From Paenibacillus sp. USDA918EY (lineage in GTDB: Bacteria > Bacillota > Bacilli > Paenibacillales > Paenibacillaceae): a stretch of 64,000 bases of DNA. A model generated the notes under the pieces. That model had not been told where the DNA came from, ran no database searches, and worked only from the letters and a program-made list of their open reading frames with translations. The stretch lies in the NCBI RefSeq assembly GCF_009870825.1, contig NZ_WTWY01000003.1:62001-126000 (forward strand). The letters are read 5' to 3'. Positions 1 to 9,203 of the stretch are shown one piece after another (within the stretch, counting starts at the first letter, position 1; each line of letters opens with the position of its first letter). A program made the translations under genes and the position numbers.

Positions 1-584
1 ATCCGTCCGGCCCCGCAGGCTTTTGCGACGGAAATGGCCATGAGCCCGATCAATCCCGCCCCGACGACCAGCACCGATTTTCCGACGATTTCGCCGGCGA
101 GCACCGCGTGTACCGCATTGCCCAAAGGGTCCTGCAAACAAGCCAGCTCAAAGGGCATCTCCGGATCATTATGAATGATGCTGTCCGCTTTGACGACCGC
201 ATACTCCGCAAAACATCCCGGCGCGGTAATGCCGAAGCTGCGGGTATGGCGGCACACATGCGCGCGGCCGGTGCGGCATGCCTTGCATGTTCCGCAAACC
301 ATATGGCCTTCGGCGGACACATGGTCTCCGATCCTCGCATCTTTTACCTGCCCGCCTGTTTCGACGACGATGCCGGCAAATTCATGGCCGAATACGTTTC
401 CGGTGACAACCGACTTTTGCGCCCACGCATCCCAATTGTAAATATGTACATCCGTGCCGCAAATCGAGCTCGCCTTGACCTTCACGAGCACCTCGTCCGG
501 ACCGATGGCGGGAACGGGAATGTTTTTATATACGGCCCCTGGAGCGCTGCGCTCTTTCACGAGGCCGGTCATTGTTTTTGGCAT
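1..584 (-). CDS. tdh: L-threonine 3-dehydrogenase, zinc MDR type (5' part, cut by window edge)
   Basis: Oxidises L-threonine to 2-amino-3-ketobutyrate with NAD+. The 194 visible codons hold the GroES-like catalytic domain. The Cys-Gly-Thr-Asp motif followed by VHIYNWDAWA is characteristic of Tdh; GHEFAG follows, then the structural-zinc cysteine cluster (CGTCKAC...C), and the Rossmann loop GAGLIGL appears just before the edge. The ATG is preceded by AAGGGG nine bases upstream. The C-terminal part lies outside the window. A second, unrelated threonine dehydrogenase is encoded at 45384-46346. Only 19 bp separate this gene from the acyltransferase upstream, with no terminator, so read-through from the EPS locus is possible. 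Confidence 0.9.
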   Translation of the reverse strand, partial: MPKTMTGLVKERSAPGAVYKNIPVPAIGPDEVLVKVKASSICGTDVHIYNWDAWAQKSVVTGNVFGHEFAGIVVETGGQVKDARIGDHVSAEGHMVCGTCKACRTGRAHVCRHTRSFGITAPGCFAEYAVVKADSIIHNDPEMPFELACLQDPLGNAVHAVLAGEIVGKSVLVVGAGLIGLMAISVAKACGAGR

Positions 585-603
585 GGATAATAACCCCTTA
601 TAT

Positions 604-1788
604 TCAATTTTTTTTATCAAACAAATCAACATATTTGGAAGGCACTGAAGAACCCACAGCAACGTCACGCATTTTTTTGCCTGTCTTGCGATGAAGCAAA
701 TCTCGCATTTTCTTGCGCAATGGTTCCTCTACAACATGATAGGTAATGGATGCGGAAACAATCACTAAAGCAAAGGTTAAGAATAAAAGCAGCATTCGGA
801 TCGGCAATGATCCATGCGAAAAATACTTCATTACGGCGCCAAGGACAAAGAATTTTACGATCATGTGCAAAAGGTATACGGAATAGGAAATTTTTCCGAG
901 GTATACGATGACCGGAGAAGCAAGACATTTGCTGATGATATTTTTTCCATAAGCCAGACCAAGAATCAAAAAGGGAACAAACAACGTTGAAAAAGAGGTT
1001 AACGACGAAAAGAACACGGCCGTACCCACGAAAAACACCAAAAGAATCGGGCAGATTACATTCCACTTCCCCCTTCTCCACCCGTCGTTCTGAAATATGG
1101 CATAGGCCAACGAACCTGCGGCAAAACAAGTGATTACATTTACAATATTTTCGAAATCATAAGACGTCAACACTTGCAAAACCCGTGTTTCCGACAGACC
1201 GAATCCGATGATAAAAACGACGCCCATAGCCGCAATCACTTGCGTGATGGTTTTCATTTTATTGACCAAAAGTAGGACCAATGGAAACCCCATGTATGCA
1301 AACCATTCCGCGCTGACGGACCATGCCGGCCCGTTCCATGGATACCATCCGGAGTCCGCCCATCCCTGAACCATGAATATGTATGCGATAAAACCTGCAA
1401 GCGAGTAATCGCCCTGCTTGTTGAGCTCCACGTGCAAAACCGACGCCGCGGCGAACATCAAAACCATTAACAGCAAGGAAAATATATACACGGGATATAT
1501 TCTGGCCAAACGCAAGCCGAGAAACCTTTTGTATTTGTGAATGTCAAACTTGGAGAAATAGGCTTGGTAGTTATACGTAATAATAAAACCGCTTAAGACG
1601 AAAAACACGTTGACTCCGAGCCACCCCTTTTCGAAAAATGGCATGAGCCATTGTAGTCCGGGGACCAGCGAAACGATCAGATCCGAGAAATGAAAAAGCA
1701 CCACCCATAATGCAGCGAACGCACGTACACCCGTCAGAGCAGGTAAATCGCCTTTTTTCGTGCTTGCTTCCAAATTGACGGCATTCAT
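604..1788 (-). CDS. membrane acyltransferase, acyltransferase-3 family
   Basis: A 394-residue multi-pass membrane protein that probably O-acetylates or otherwise acylates the exopolysaccharide. The N-terminal LPALTGVRAFAALWVV block with the following LFHFSD histidine is the family hallmark; about ten hydrophobic segments follow to about residue 360, and the tail is basic. The start is an ATG behind a GGGGG ribosome site. It is the last gene of the EPS locus and is separated from the beta-helix gene by a terminator-like hairpin, so it may be transcribed less or separately. The acyl donor and acceptor sugar cannot be read from sequence. Confidence 0.88.
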   Translation of the reverse strand: MNAVNLEASTKKGDLPALTGVRAFAALWVVLFHFSDLIVSLVPGLQWLMPFFEKGWLGVNVFFVLSGFIITYNYQAYFSKFDIHKYKRFLGLRLARIYPVYIFSLLLMVLMFAAASVLHVELNKQGDYSLAGFIAYIFMVQGWADSGWYPWNGPAWSVSAEWFAYMGFPLVLLLVNKMKTITQVIAAMGVVFIIGFGLSETRVLQVLTSYDFENIVNVITCFAAGSLAYAIFQNDGWRRGKWNVICPILLVFFVGTAVFFSSLTSFSTLFVPFLILGLAYGKNIISKCLASPVIVYLGKISYSVYLLHMIVKFFVLGAVMKYFSHGSLPIRMLLLFLTFALVIVSASITYHVVEEPLRKKMRDLLHRKTGKKMRDVAVGSSVPSKYVDLFDKKN

Positions 1789-1825
1789 TTTAAGCCCCCG
1801 TTTTCATAGAATCTCACAACAAAAA

Positions 1826-1861
1826 AACTTCGTTCTTATCCGGGAAGATTTGACCGAAGTT
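1826..1861 (-). terminator. terminator-like hairpin after the beta-helix gene
   Basis: On the minus strand AACTTCG pairs with CGAAGTT across a 22-base loop and is followed at once by a run of T. It lies between the beta-helix gene and the acyltransferase gene. The 7-bp stem is modest, so partial read-through is plausible. Confidence 0.5.
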
Positions 1862-1892
1862 CCAATCGGTATTCAATTTTCTATTGAATTTG

Positions 1893-3464
1893 TTAAAGAA
1901 CGACCTCGCCGTTGACCGTTAATTTCATCTTCGTATTTGTTCCTTTCAAAATATAGTTGGATCTGCTCAGCTGATTATTGACGGAAAGAATGGCCGTTAT
2001 GGCGCTGCAGTCTTCAAAAGTGAACCCGGTATACTGCCAACTGGGCGTATGAAACGAAGTGCCTGTGCATCCGATCAAATTGGAAAGCTGATTATTTTTG
2101 AAATAAAATCCCGAGTAGGTTGAATTCTGCTGCCCGTTCGAGTCGCCGTAGCAAGCCGAGAAAACAAGCATGTTACCGCCGCTTACATAAAAACCGTATT
2201 TGTATTCCTCCTGCGCTTCGCATCCCACAAAGGAGCTCCGGCCGCTGTTGGTAATGACAAAACCTCCGTAGTTGTTCGTCGGGGAGTTAAACCCGTTGTA
2301 AAAGGTTTTGCAGTTCAAATAATAATTGTTGGCGCATCCTTGGATTTCAAAACCGCTGTAACCGTTTCCCGTGCTGATGATATTGCAAAACCGTCCATCC
2401 GTGTTTTGATTCAGCTTGATTCCTGTTTTACCGCAGCTGATCACCTGGACATTGTTGCAATAAATGCCCCGGATATTGATGAAATTATCGCTGGTATCCG
2501 TTCGGTCAATATAAATCCCGTGATCGGCGCATTCGAAAATGAAAACATCCTCAATGCTGGAATTCATGTCGCTGTAGTTCCCTTGCTTCACAACATCGGA
2601 ATAAACATAAGATGTTTTGTTTATATATATCCCGCTTCCAGAAACGTTATTGCTTTTGTTTCCGTCGATCAACAGGTTGCTGATCCGAAACTGCATCACG
2701 GAATTATCTTTCAGGCTGACCAAATTTCCGTTTGTGCCGTTCTTCAGCTTTAATATCGTACCGTTGCCGGTCCCCAGCACCGTCACCAAAGACCTAAGGT
2801 AAAGATTCCGCAATAGATACGTTCCGGCGGAAAGGAACAACAAACCTCCTTTTCTTCGATCCAGAAACTGAAGCGCTTTTTCAACGGCGTTGGTATCGTC
2901 ATTCACGCCGTCCGCTTTGGCTCCGAACCATTGGGCATATACCTGTCCGACCTTCATATTGCCGTTCACGGCGCCCGCCCCGTCGAAAATTTGGTACAGT
3001 CCGGCTTCGATGCTCCCACTAATCGTCAGCGTCTTTCCCGAATCGATCACGAGCACCGCCCCGTTCATGAAGTGGAGGGTGACGTTTTCGTTTACGGTCA
3101 CATTGTCGCTGATGCTGTAATTGCCCTTCGGCAACACCAAAACTCCGCCTCCGGCTGACGTGACTTTATTTAATGCATCCTTGAAGTTGTTATTGCCGGC
3201 TACACTCAGCCAGGGCACGTTTAATTTGCTGAGAAGAATAGACTGATCGGCGATTTTATCGTTTGTAACGGATAAGCTGGCTAATGTTCGGGTATTTACC
3301 GCATTATCGGCAATTTTGGGATTCGTGACTGCTTTGTCGGCCAATAAGGACGTAGTGATGGGACCTGTTCCCCCCGTCCCCCTTGTGTGCGCCTGCTGTT
3401 GTGATCCAAACCGCCTAATCGTATCTTTCAATACATTCGTTAAACGATCAACAAGCCGTTTCAT
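1893..3464 (-). CDS. right-handed parallel beta-helix protein, pectate-lyase-3/tailspike-like
   Basis: 523 residues. Residues about 35-85 carry repeated short segments of the type AVTNPKIADNAV, as found in trimeric phage tail and fibre stalks. At about residue 177 the QWFGAKADGVNDDTNAVEKA block is the entry motif of the pectate-lyase-3 beta-helix. The remainder is Asn/Gly-rich short beta-strand repeats, as in polysaccharide lyases, epimerases and tailspikes. No signal peptide or membrane segment is visible, which is odd for a polysaccharide-active protein. The start is ATG behind AAGGAGG. As part of the EPS locus it may trim, epimerise or bind the polymer; catalytic residues cannot be assigned by eye. 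Confidence 0.8.
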   Translation of the reverse strand: MKRLVDRLTNVLKDTIRRFGSQQQAHTRGTGGTGPITTSLLADKAVTNPKIADNAVNTRTLASLSVTNDKIADQSILLSKLNVPWLSVAGNNNFKDALNKVTSAGGGVLVLPKGNYSISDNVTVNENVTLHFMNGAVLVIDSGKTLTISGSIEAGLYQIFDGAGAVNGNMKVGQVYAQWFGAKADGVNDDTNAVEKALQFLDRRKGGLLFLSAGTYLLRNLYLRSLVTVLGTGNGTILKLKNGTNGNLVSLKDNSVMQFRISNLLIDGNKSNNVSGSGIYINKTSYVYSDVVKQGNYSDMNSSIEDVFIFECADHGIYIDRTDTSDNFINIRGIYCNNVQVISCGKTGIKLNQNTDGRFCNIISTGNGYSGFEIQGCANNYYLNCKTFYNGFNSPTNNYGGFVITNSGRSSFVGCEAQEEYKYGFYVSGGNMLVFSACYGDSNGQQNSTYSGFYFKNNQLSNLIGCTGTSFHTPSWQYTGFTFEDCSAITAILSVNNQLSRSNYILKGTNTKMKLTVNGEVVL

Positions 3465-3650
3465 GTTTGCAACCTCCTTGTCACATCACCCGTTGGGATG
3501 TCCAATATCATATTCAAGATATTCAATCCTTTGATTAGTGTTCGGTCATTTATCCTATAAGCCGTCAAAAAGAGGATTCAACTTGAAAAATATCGGACTC
3601 CCGGGCGGTTCAATGACAAGGGAAAGACGGGGACGTTCCGTCTGGTCAAA

Positions 3651-4802
3651 TTACTTATGCACAAGCGCCTTTTCGGCCAAAAGCTGCTGAATCGACTGGT
3701 ATCGTTTGTACCAAGAGTTATTTTTGCCGAAATCGGTGAGAGGCGTTCTGTCATAGCCGTCGCGTAAATAAGCCTTTACCCCCCGAACAAAATCCTCTTG
3801 GTCTTTGGCGATGTAAACGGGAGCGTTCATGCGCCTTACCTCTTCCATATCCGTCGTCACCACGGCCGTTCCTGCGGAACAATACTCATACAGTTTGATC
3901 GGGCTTACCGCATCCGTCGCTTCCATTTTTTTAAACGGAATCACCGCCACATCCGCGTGTTTTAAATATCCTGGTATGGAGGCATAAGGTCTCCCGCCGA
4001 GAATATGAACGTTTTCCAGGGGCTTAAGCTTGCTTAAATCCGTTTCCACCTTTCCGACGAGGTAAATATCCGCATCCGTTTCTTTGGCCAACGTTTCGAT
4101 CGCATCCACGTCAAACCAATATTTAATCGCGCCGACATAAATGACTCTCATCCGCCGGCTGGCAGCGTATTCGGCAGGTTCGGGCGTCGTTTCCGGAGCG
4201 AAGTGTTCATACTCTACGCCATTATTCACCAAAAATGCCCTGTATCCTTTTTGCGTAACTTTATCGACCAGCTTCTGTGAGGTTGCGAGGATCAGATCCG
4301 CTTTCGACAGCAAGTGATTTTCCACGACTTCGATATTCGGAAATTCTTTGAATTTGGAGTAATCGTCCGCAACTCTGTAAACAAGCTTTCCGTAATCCAC
4401 GACATTCGTAAGCCAGTACAGCTTGGGGTTCGAAATCCATAAAATATCCGCCTTGTCAAAGTGAAGCTGCCGCAAGGTTTCGCGAACGTTCGGTCTGATA
4501 TAACGCTCCTGATGCAGCGCAATGTGCGGATTTCTCGAAAATAGATAGTTCCCGTACAACCGGGACGCAAACGCGGAAAACCCGTATATTCTTGGAGCGA
4601 GTTCATGCCTTTGAGCCGTCGAAATGCTTTTTTTGAATTTGTAATCCTGTTTATTTTTCAAATAAATCAAACCGTTGTAGGAATTGGACACCCAAAGAGC
4701 TTCGTATCCATCCCGAATAAACGCATTGCAATAATGATAGTTGCCCAATTTGCTGTTTGGATCGTTATATTCCACAAAATCGGCAAAAACAACTTTTTTC
4801 AC
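3651..4802 (-). CDS. glycosyltransferase, GT-B fold (GT1/GT4-like)
   Basis: 383 residues, cytosolic GT-B transferase expected to add one sugar to the lipid-linked repeat unit. The N-terminal half has the donor-independent Rossmann domain, including ILWISNPKLYW. The C-terminal half shows RVIYVGAIKYWFD, then ADVAVIPFKK and the SPIKLYEYCSAGTAVVTT block that normally binds the nucleotide sugar. The start is GTG behind GGGAGG. It is followed by the beta-helix gene after a gap of about 190 bp. Sugar specificity is unknown. Confidence 0.85.
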   Translation of the reverse strand: MKKVVFADFVEYNDPNSKLGNYHYCNAFIRDGYEALWVSNSYNGLIYLKNKQDYKFKKSISTAQRHELAPRIYGFSAFASRLYGNYLFSRNPHIALHQERYIRPNVRETLRQLHFDKADILWISNPKLYWLTNVVDYGKLVYRVADDYSKFKEFPNIEVVENHLLSKADLILATSQKLVDKVTQKGYRAFLVNNGVEYEHFAPETTPEPAEYAASRRMRVIYVGAIKYWFDVDAIETLAKETDADIYLVGKVETDLSKLKPLENVHILGGRPYASIPGYLKHADVAVIPFKKMEATDAVSPIKLYEYCSAGTAVVTTDMEEVRRMNAPVYIAKDQEDFVRGVKAYLRDGYDRTPLTDFGKNNSWYKRYQSIQQLLAEKALVHK

Positions 4803-4826
4803 GGTGTCCGTCCTCCCGGTTCTTTG

Positions 4827-5330
4827 TCAAACTTCCAGCAACCGATCCACGATGCTTTTCAGTTCTTGCACAAAAGCCTTCCGGTTCTCTCTCCCCTGGA
4901 AACCGCTTTTCAGCTCCCGGATTCGATCCTCGTACCGCAATATGTTATTTTCCAGTTCATGAATCTCGTAAACGGGGAGAATTTGGCCTTTGAGGTGTAA
5001 ATGCTTCGTAAATTCAACCTGGTGCATATCAACATGTTCCTTGAAATCAACTCTGCGGGGAACGACAATGGGAATTTTGAATTCCTTGAGCGCTCCGAAA
5101 ATGCTTCCGGGTCCTCCGTGGGTGATGACGATGTCGGCGGCCTTCATATGCTGTTCCATTTGTTTTGGAGTCATCATCCGATAATGTTCGCAGGCTGCGG
5201 GCACATAATCGGAATAGCCGCTTTGCATGACGACGTTCGTTCGAATCACGCCTTCCTGCTTCAGACGGTCCACCTCCGACAACAGCCGGTTGAACTGCTG
5301 CTCATGGGTGCCTACGGTGACGAAAATCAA
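4827..5330 (-). CDS. PssE/Cps14G-like glycosyltransferase catalytic subunit (GT28 C-domain)
   Basis: 167 residues. The opening MIFVTVGTHEQQFNRLL and the later ITHGGPGSIFGAL, IPIVVPRR and KEHVDMHQVEF segments are those of the C-terminal GT28 domain encoded separately as PssE, Cps14G or Alg13. Such proteins form a transferase only with a membrane-associated PssD/Alg14 partner, which is the gene immediately upstream. The start is taken as the TTG at 5330, which overlaps the partner's TGA as TTGA and is preceded by GGGGGG. An upstream in-frame start would lie inside the partner gene. The pair typically adds the second sugar, often galactose or glucose. Confidence 0.87.
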   Translation of the reverse strand: MIFVTVGTHEQQFNRLLSEVDRLKQEGVIRTNVVMQSGYSDYVPAACEHYRMMTPKQMEQHMKAADIVITHGGPGSIFGALKEFKIPIVVPRRVDFKEHVDMHQVEFTKHLHLKGQILPVYEIHELENNILRYEDRIRELKSGFQGRENRKAFVQELKSIVDRLLEV

Positions 5331-5776
5331 AATAATCCCCCCATATAATGGCCTTTGGAGTAAAACTTTTTTTGCTCCTCCCATTGAACCAAAAATACAT
5401 CCGCAATAGGATAAACAAGCTTGCCCGTTAAAGTGGGTGTCGTGATTCTGTCATAGACTTCAAGGTATACCAGCTTGATCCTAAGCAATTTCCCAAGATA
5501 AAAAAAAGGCACTGCGACCGCAGCACCCGACGAAATCAAAACATCCGGTTTTTCTTTTCTCAGCAGCTTCCAAGCGAGTATCGTGTTTCGGATTAAATTG
5601 TAAATGTTTCGGTTCGTAGGATGAAAACACCAATAAACCTTTTCGTTTTCGAGCGCCGATTCCGAATCTTCTTTTTGAAACGTAACCCAAAACCGTTCCT
5701 CCTCTTTCCACCATTCCTCCAGCAACAGCAAATGAGTCAGGTGCCCTCCGCTTGAACCGACCAATCCTATTTTCAT
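5327..5776 (-). CDS. PssD/Cps14F-like glycosyltransferase accessory subunit (Alg14 family)
   Basis: 149 residues. The N-terminus MKIGLVGSSGGHLTHLLLL is the Alg14/PssD signature; DVLISSGAAVAVPFFYLGKL and LVYLEVYDRITTPTLTGKLV follow. The family anchors and activates the PssE/Alg13 catalytic subunit at the membrane. The start is ATG at 5776 downstream of GGGGG. It overlaps the PssE-like gene by four bases, indicating translational coupling and 1:1 synthesis. Confidence 0.87.
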   Translation of the reverse strand: MKIGLVGSSGGHLTHLLLLEEWWKEEERFWVTFQKEDSESALENEKVYWCFHPTNRNIYNLIRNTILAWKLLRKEKPDVLISSGAAVAVPFFYLGKLLRIKLVYLEVYDRITTPTLTGKLVYPIADVFLVQWEEQKKFYSKGHYMGGLF

Positions 5777-5783
5777 ATTGCAT

Positions 5784-6623
5784 TCATACCCCCTTGACGG
5801 GTTTTCTGTACTTACGGCTTTTATACAGCCGCACGACATGCTTTAAGAAGCTGTAGACAAACAGACACTTATGTAATAAGAACCCGATCTTGACAGGATT
5901 GCCCCCGTTTTGCCGGTACAAAATCCGAACGTTATCCAAATCGTGAACCAACAGCTTCCGCAGATTTTGGGTGAGTCCTCCTTGACCGTACAAAAACTTG
6001 TATTGTTTGGCCAAAGGCTTCGAGAGTCGGGCTCCCGGATACCGTCTTACGATTTGCAGAAAAAATAACAGATCCTCGCCGTAGTGTTTGCCCTCCAGAA
6101 AACGGAAACGGTTCTTCTCCATCACGCTGCGCCTTACCATGACCGTCGACATGCAAAAGAACACCTTAAATAACATCCTTTTGAAATCGGCTTGAATCCA
6201 ATTTTCTTCCTGGCCGTATTTTGTCGTTTCATCCGAGTTGATGAAGTAATTGGTTCCCGATATGGCCACTTCAGGATGGTTGTTCATAAATTCCGCCTGA
6301 ACCTCTAGCTTTTCCGGGCTCCAAGTATCATCGGAATCCAAAAACGCGACGTACTTTCCTTCCGCTGTATCCAGCCCTTTGTTTCTTGCGCGCGAAGGTC
6401 CCGAGTTCTCCTGCTCCAAATGCTTGATCTTCATCTCCGGATGCTGCCGGATGAACGATTCCACGATCGATGGGCTGCGGTCGGTTGATCCGTCATTGAT
6501 CAATATGATTTCTATAGGCTGCCGGAACGTTTGGCGATAAACCGACATTAATGCGCGCTCGATTGTCATTTCGCTATTATAATACGGGATGATCACGCTG
6601 ACCTCGATATCATTCGAATACAA
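5784..6623 (-). CDS. glycosyltransferase family 2
   Basis: 279 residues, inverting GT-A transferase. Near the N-terminus VSVIIPYYNSEMTIERAL is the GT2 opening. LINDGSTDRSPSI holds the nucleotide-binding Asp, and KYVAFLDSDDTWSPEKLE carries the metal-binding DxD-type motif. The start is TTG at 6623, supported by GGAGG eight bases upstream; no better ATG exists. The gene is tightly packed between the polymerase and PssD-like genes, and the sugar transferred is unknown. Confidence 0.9.
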   Translation of the reverse strand: MYSNDIEVSVIIPYYNSEMTIERALMSVYRQTFRQPIEIILINDGSTDRSPSIVESFIRQHPEMKIKHLEQENSGPSRARNKGLDTAEGKYVAFLDSDDTWSPEKLEVQAEFMNNHPEVAISGTNYFINSDETTKYGQEENWIQADFKRMLFKVFFCMSTVMVRRSVMEKNRFRFLEGKHYGEDLLFFLQIVRRYPGARLSKPLAKQYKFLYGQGGLTQNLRKLLVHDLDNVRILYRQNGGNPVKIGFLLHKCLFVYSFLKHVVRLYKSRKYRKPVKGV

Positions 6624-6635
6624 GAAATACGCCTC

Positions 6636-7928
6636 CTAAGCCAATAGGTAGTTTTCGTTTGCCGCTTTTGCCGGGACAGGTTGCTCCCTCTCCCTAAGCG
6701 CGGTATTTCTGATGATAAAAAAGAGCAAGCACAGCTGGGCAACGGCATCGCTTCCCAAATTTGCGAGTCCGTTATTGGAATTCGCCATGGCGGTAATGAC
6801 AAGAAAAAGAACGAATTCATAGTAACTTCTATCTTTGATCAGTAGATAAGCCGGATAAAGCAAAATCACCAAATAAATAACGGCCGTCCCCATGATTCCG
6901 TAATCGTAAGCAAGCATAATCAGAGGATATTCGAAATTAAATATATTTCCGTTCAGACTTTCCGCGACTTCTCTGGAGTGGCCGACCCCCCCGCCGAATA
7001 TCATGCCCAGGCTCTCCACGCGGCTGTTCACCCATACCTCCAGCAGCCCGTTTCTTCCACTCGTAATGTCGCCGCTTTCCAGGCCGCTGATGTAACGCTG
7101 CATCAAATTGTTTTGGAACAACGGAGTATTCAGGATGACAATGAGAATGATGAAAATCCCCATGTAATACAAGATCCTGTTTTTCTTCACGCTGCTGCAA
7201 AAAAGAACAAGAAAAACGCCTAAAACCAGCGCCGTCTTGCTGCTGCTTAACAACAGCCCCAATAGCGTCACGCATGTGATCAGGTACTTGTTGATAAGAA
7301 AGTGATTCCGGCGCGCGTATACGTGATTGAGGATAAAAAACGTCAGGAAATATTGGGCGTTGGTCAACGGGTGCCCCATAAAAGAATAAAAGCGGTATAC
7401 GCCGAACGAATGCTCCAATCGGATCAGCTGCCCCATTTCGAGCCCGTTGTAAAGCGTTCCGGCCATATATAGCTGAATAGACCCGCCGGATAAAAAATCG
7501 GCTGCGCCTACAATAAGCAACAGAACAATTAGCCAGTTAAAAAGGATGAGAAAAATGCGAAATGCCGGCATAATGACATCCTGCTTCAATTTCACGCCAA
7601 CGAAAAACAACGGCAAGCAAAGACTGATGGCGGTCTGCAATAACCGCATAAAGGAATAATGCAAAAACAGGAAGCTGTATGAACACCATATGACCGAAAA
7701 GGCCAGAACAACATATGCAATAGCAAAGTTTACATTCTGTTTTTTCATGAAAAGAATAAGCAATATGCCGCCAATGACCATAAATAACACATTGTAATAG
7801 CCGAACTGTTCATTCACGCCGATGCTGCGAATGTTTTCCGTAAAAAAATAGACGGATATCCATACCAATACGATCATCCCGGTAAGTTTGGAAGACCGTT
7901 GTTCAAGCGTTTGCCTCATCTTCCCCAT
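6636..7928 (-). CDS. Wzy-like oligosaccharide repeat-unit polymerase / O-antigen ligase family
   Basis: About 430 residues with ten or more membrane segments and one large extracellular loop in the C-terminal half (around NSRVESLGMIFGGGVGHSRE), the usual Wzy layout. The hydrophobic block with LLSSSKTALVLGVFLVLF resembles the Wzy_C region. It would join exported repeat units into polymer on the outer face of the membrane. The start is placed at the ATG at 7928, eight bases after GAGGGG; a GTG two codons upstream is also possible. Next to Wzx and the CpsBCD system it completes a Wzx/Wzy-type EPS machine. Confidence 0.82.
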   Translation of the reverse strand: MGKMRQTLEQRSSKLTGMIVLVWISVYFFTENIRSIGVNEQFGYYNVLFMVIGGILLILFMKKQNVNFAIAYVVLAFSVIWCSYSFLFLHYSFMRLLQTAISLCLPLFFVGVKLKQDVIMPAFRIFLILFNWLIVLLLIVGAADFLSGGSIQLYMAGTLYNGLEMGQLIRLEHSFGVYRFYSFMGHPLTNAQYFLTFFILNHVYARRNHFLINKYLITCVTLLGLLLSSSKTALVLGVFLVLFCSSVKKNRILYYMGIFIILIVILNTPLFQNNLMQRYISGLESGDITSGRNGLLEVWVNSRVESLGMIFGGGVGHSREVAESLNGNIFNFEYPLIMLAYDYGIMGTAVIYLVILLYPAYLLIKDRSYYEFVLFLVITAMANSNNGLANLGSDAVAQLCLLFFIIRNTALREREQPVPAKAANENYLLA

Positions 7929-7944
7929 CCGCACATCCCCTCGC

Positions 7945-9156
7945 TCACGTTTTCGTTGCAGATTCGATGACCATGTAGTTTCCGTCCATCACTTTCAAAT
8001 TCGCGATTCCATTCGTAATATTTACGCTCGTTTGATCCGGCAGCAAAACGCTTCCGCGTTTTTGTTTAAATCTCAATGTGATCATCTGATGATGCGGGCA
8101 AGGATCATATTCCAATCTAAAGGTCCGGCCATCCTGAACCACGATGTTCACCTTATCCCGCGTATTGACATAAACCGCAAGCTCGGTCCCCGTACAATAC
8201 CAAACCTTTTTTTTCTGCAAGTAACGAAAAATATGCGTCAAGCTCTGCCGGTCGTCAAAAATATTGGGGTTCTGCCTTTTGCCGTCATCCCTTGCCGGGG
8301 CGATATGCTCTTGAATGCTGATGACCAATTTATGTTTGAGCAAAAAATCGATTTCCCGAAGCTTCATCCGGATCAGCGGTTCTTTAAGTATTCGTTTTAC
8401 GAGCCCTTTAAACGTTTTGCCCGGGCGATACAAACTGTTCAACATTTCGCCGTTGACCGTGGAAGGAATGTCGACGACGTCGTTTTTTCCGAATCTTTTA
8501 ACGTCGAAGTTAGAGCGCTTATCGAAATCCCTGCCGCTAATGTCCCCGCTGTTTCTTTCCAATACCCCCCGATTCCAATATCTGCACCACCATAAAAAAC
8601 CGGTTGCATCGATGCTGTCATCCGAATAACGGTTGCTGACATAGCCGCAGTACTTGCCGCCTTGAGGCCTAACGCCCACGGCATCCTTGAAAGTTTCAAT
8701 GCCTTGTTCAGTCCTTTGCACCGCGTCCTCCACATTCGAAAAGGAATCCCATTCCTGGATGAAATCTTCTGCCTTCTCTCCCGCTTGGCCATGCGTCGTG
8801 CCATGGTACGCCAGTTCAAATCGAGGATGGGAGTGAATAAAACTGAAAAACCGTCTGCTTTCCTCATCTGCATTGATCGGTTTGGATATTTGCTTAAACA
8901 AAGGCTGCTTAATGATGCCGGAACGGACGCCGACCGGTACGAAAAACGTCACCTTCACGTCCGGAAAGGGCGACAATAGCTGCCGCTCCAAATAACGGAA
9001 GGAAGAATGTTCGTGATCTTTGAAATATCCCCAGTCCTCGCCCGGTTCCACCTGTCCGTTCCGATTCATGTCGACCCACGTGTTGGCCAAATCATCGATC
9101 ATAAACATGACGGGGGAATCCGCGTCATTAAACCACTTGCATATTTTAATATCCAT
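7945..9156 (-). CDS. polysaccharide deacetylase-like (NodB-fold) protein
   Basis: 403 residues. The N-terminal half shows a deacetylase-like pattern: FMIDDLANTW early on, VTFFVPVG as a core strand and ELAYHGTTHG supplying an HxxxH pair at about residue 118. The last 80 residues look like a small beta-sandwich. It resembles the WbmS-like deacetylase relatives found in O-antigen and capsule loci. It has no signal peptide, so if active it would act on cytosolic lipid-linked intermediates. Active-site completeness (Asp, two His) cannot be confirmed by eye. Confidence 0.65.
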   Translation of the reverse strand: MDIKICKWFNDADSPVMFMIDDLANTWVDMNRNGQVEPGEDWGYFKDHEHSSFRYLERQLLSPFPDVKVTFFVPVGVRSGIIKQPLFKQISKPINADEESRRFFSFIHSHPRFELAYHGTTHGQAGEKAEDFIQEWDSFSNVEDAVQRTEQGIETFKDAVGVRPQGGKYCGYVSNRYSDDSIDATGFLWWCRYWNRGVLERNSGDISGRDFDKRSNFDVKRFGKNDVVDIPSTVNGEMLNSLYRPGKTFKGLVKRILKEPLIRMKLREIDFLLKHKLVISIQEHIAPARDDGKRQNPNIFDDRQSLTHIFRYLQKKKVWYCTGTELAVYVNTRDKVNIVVQDGRTFRLEYDPCPHHQMITLRFKQKRGSVLLPDQTSVNITNGIANLKVMDGNYMVIESATKT

Positions 9157-9203
9157 CGTTTTTCTTTAACCTTTCTACGCTTTAAGGAATTGGTATAGAT
9201 GAA

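Noticed and set aside
1893..3464. A prophage tail gene
   Set aside because: No other phage gene is near, and neighbours on both sides are EPS genes on the same strand; the tail-like repeats alone do not make a prophage.
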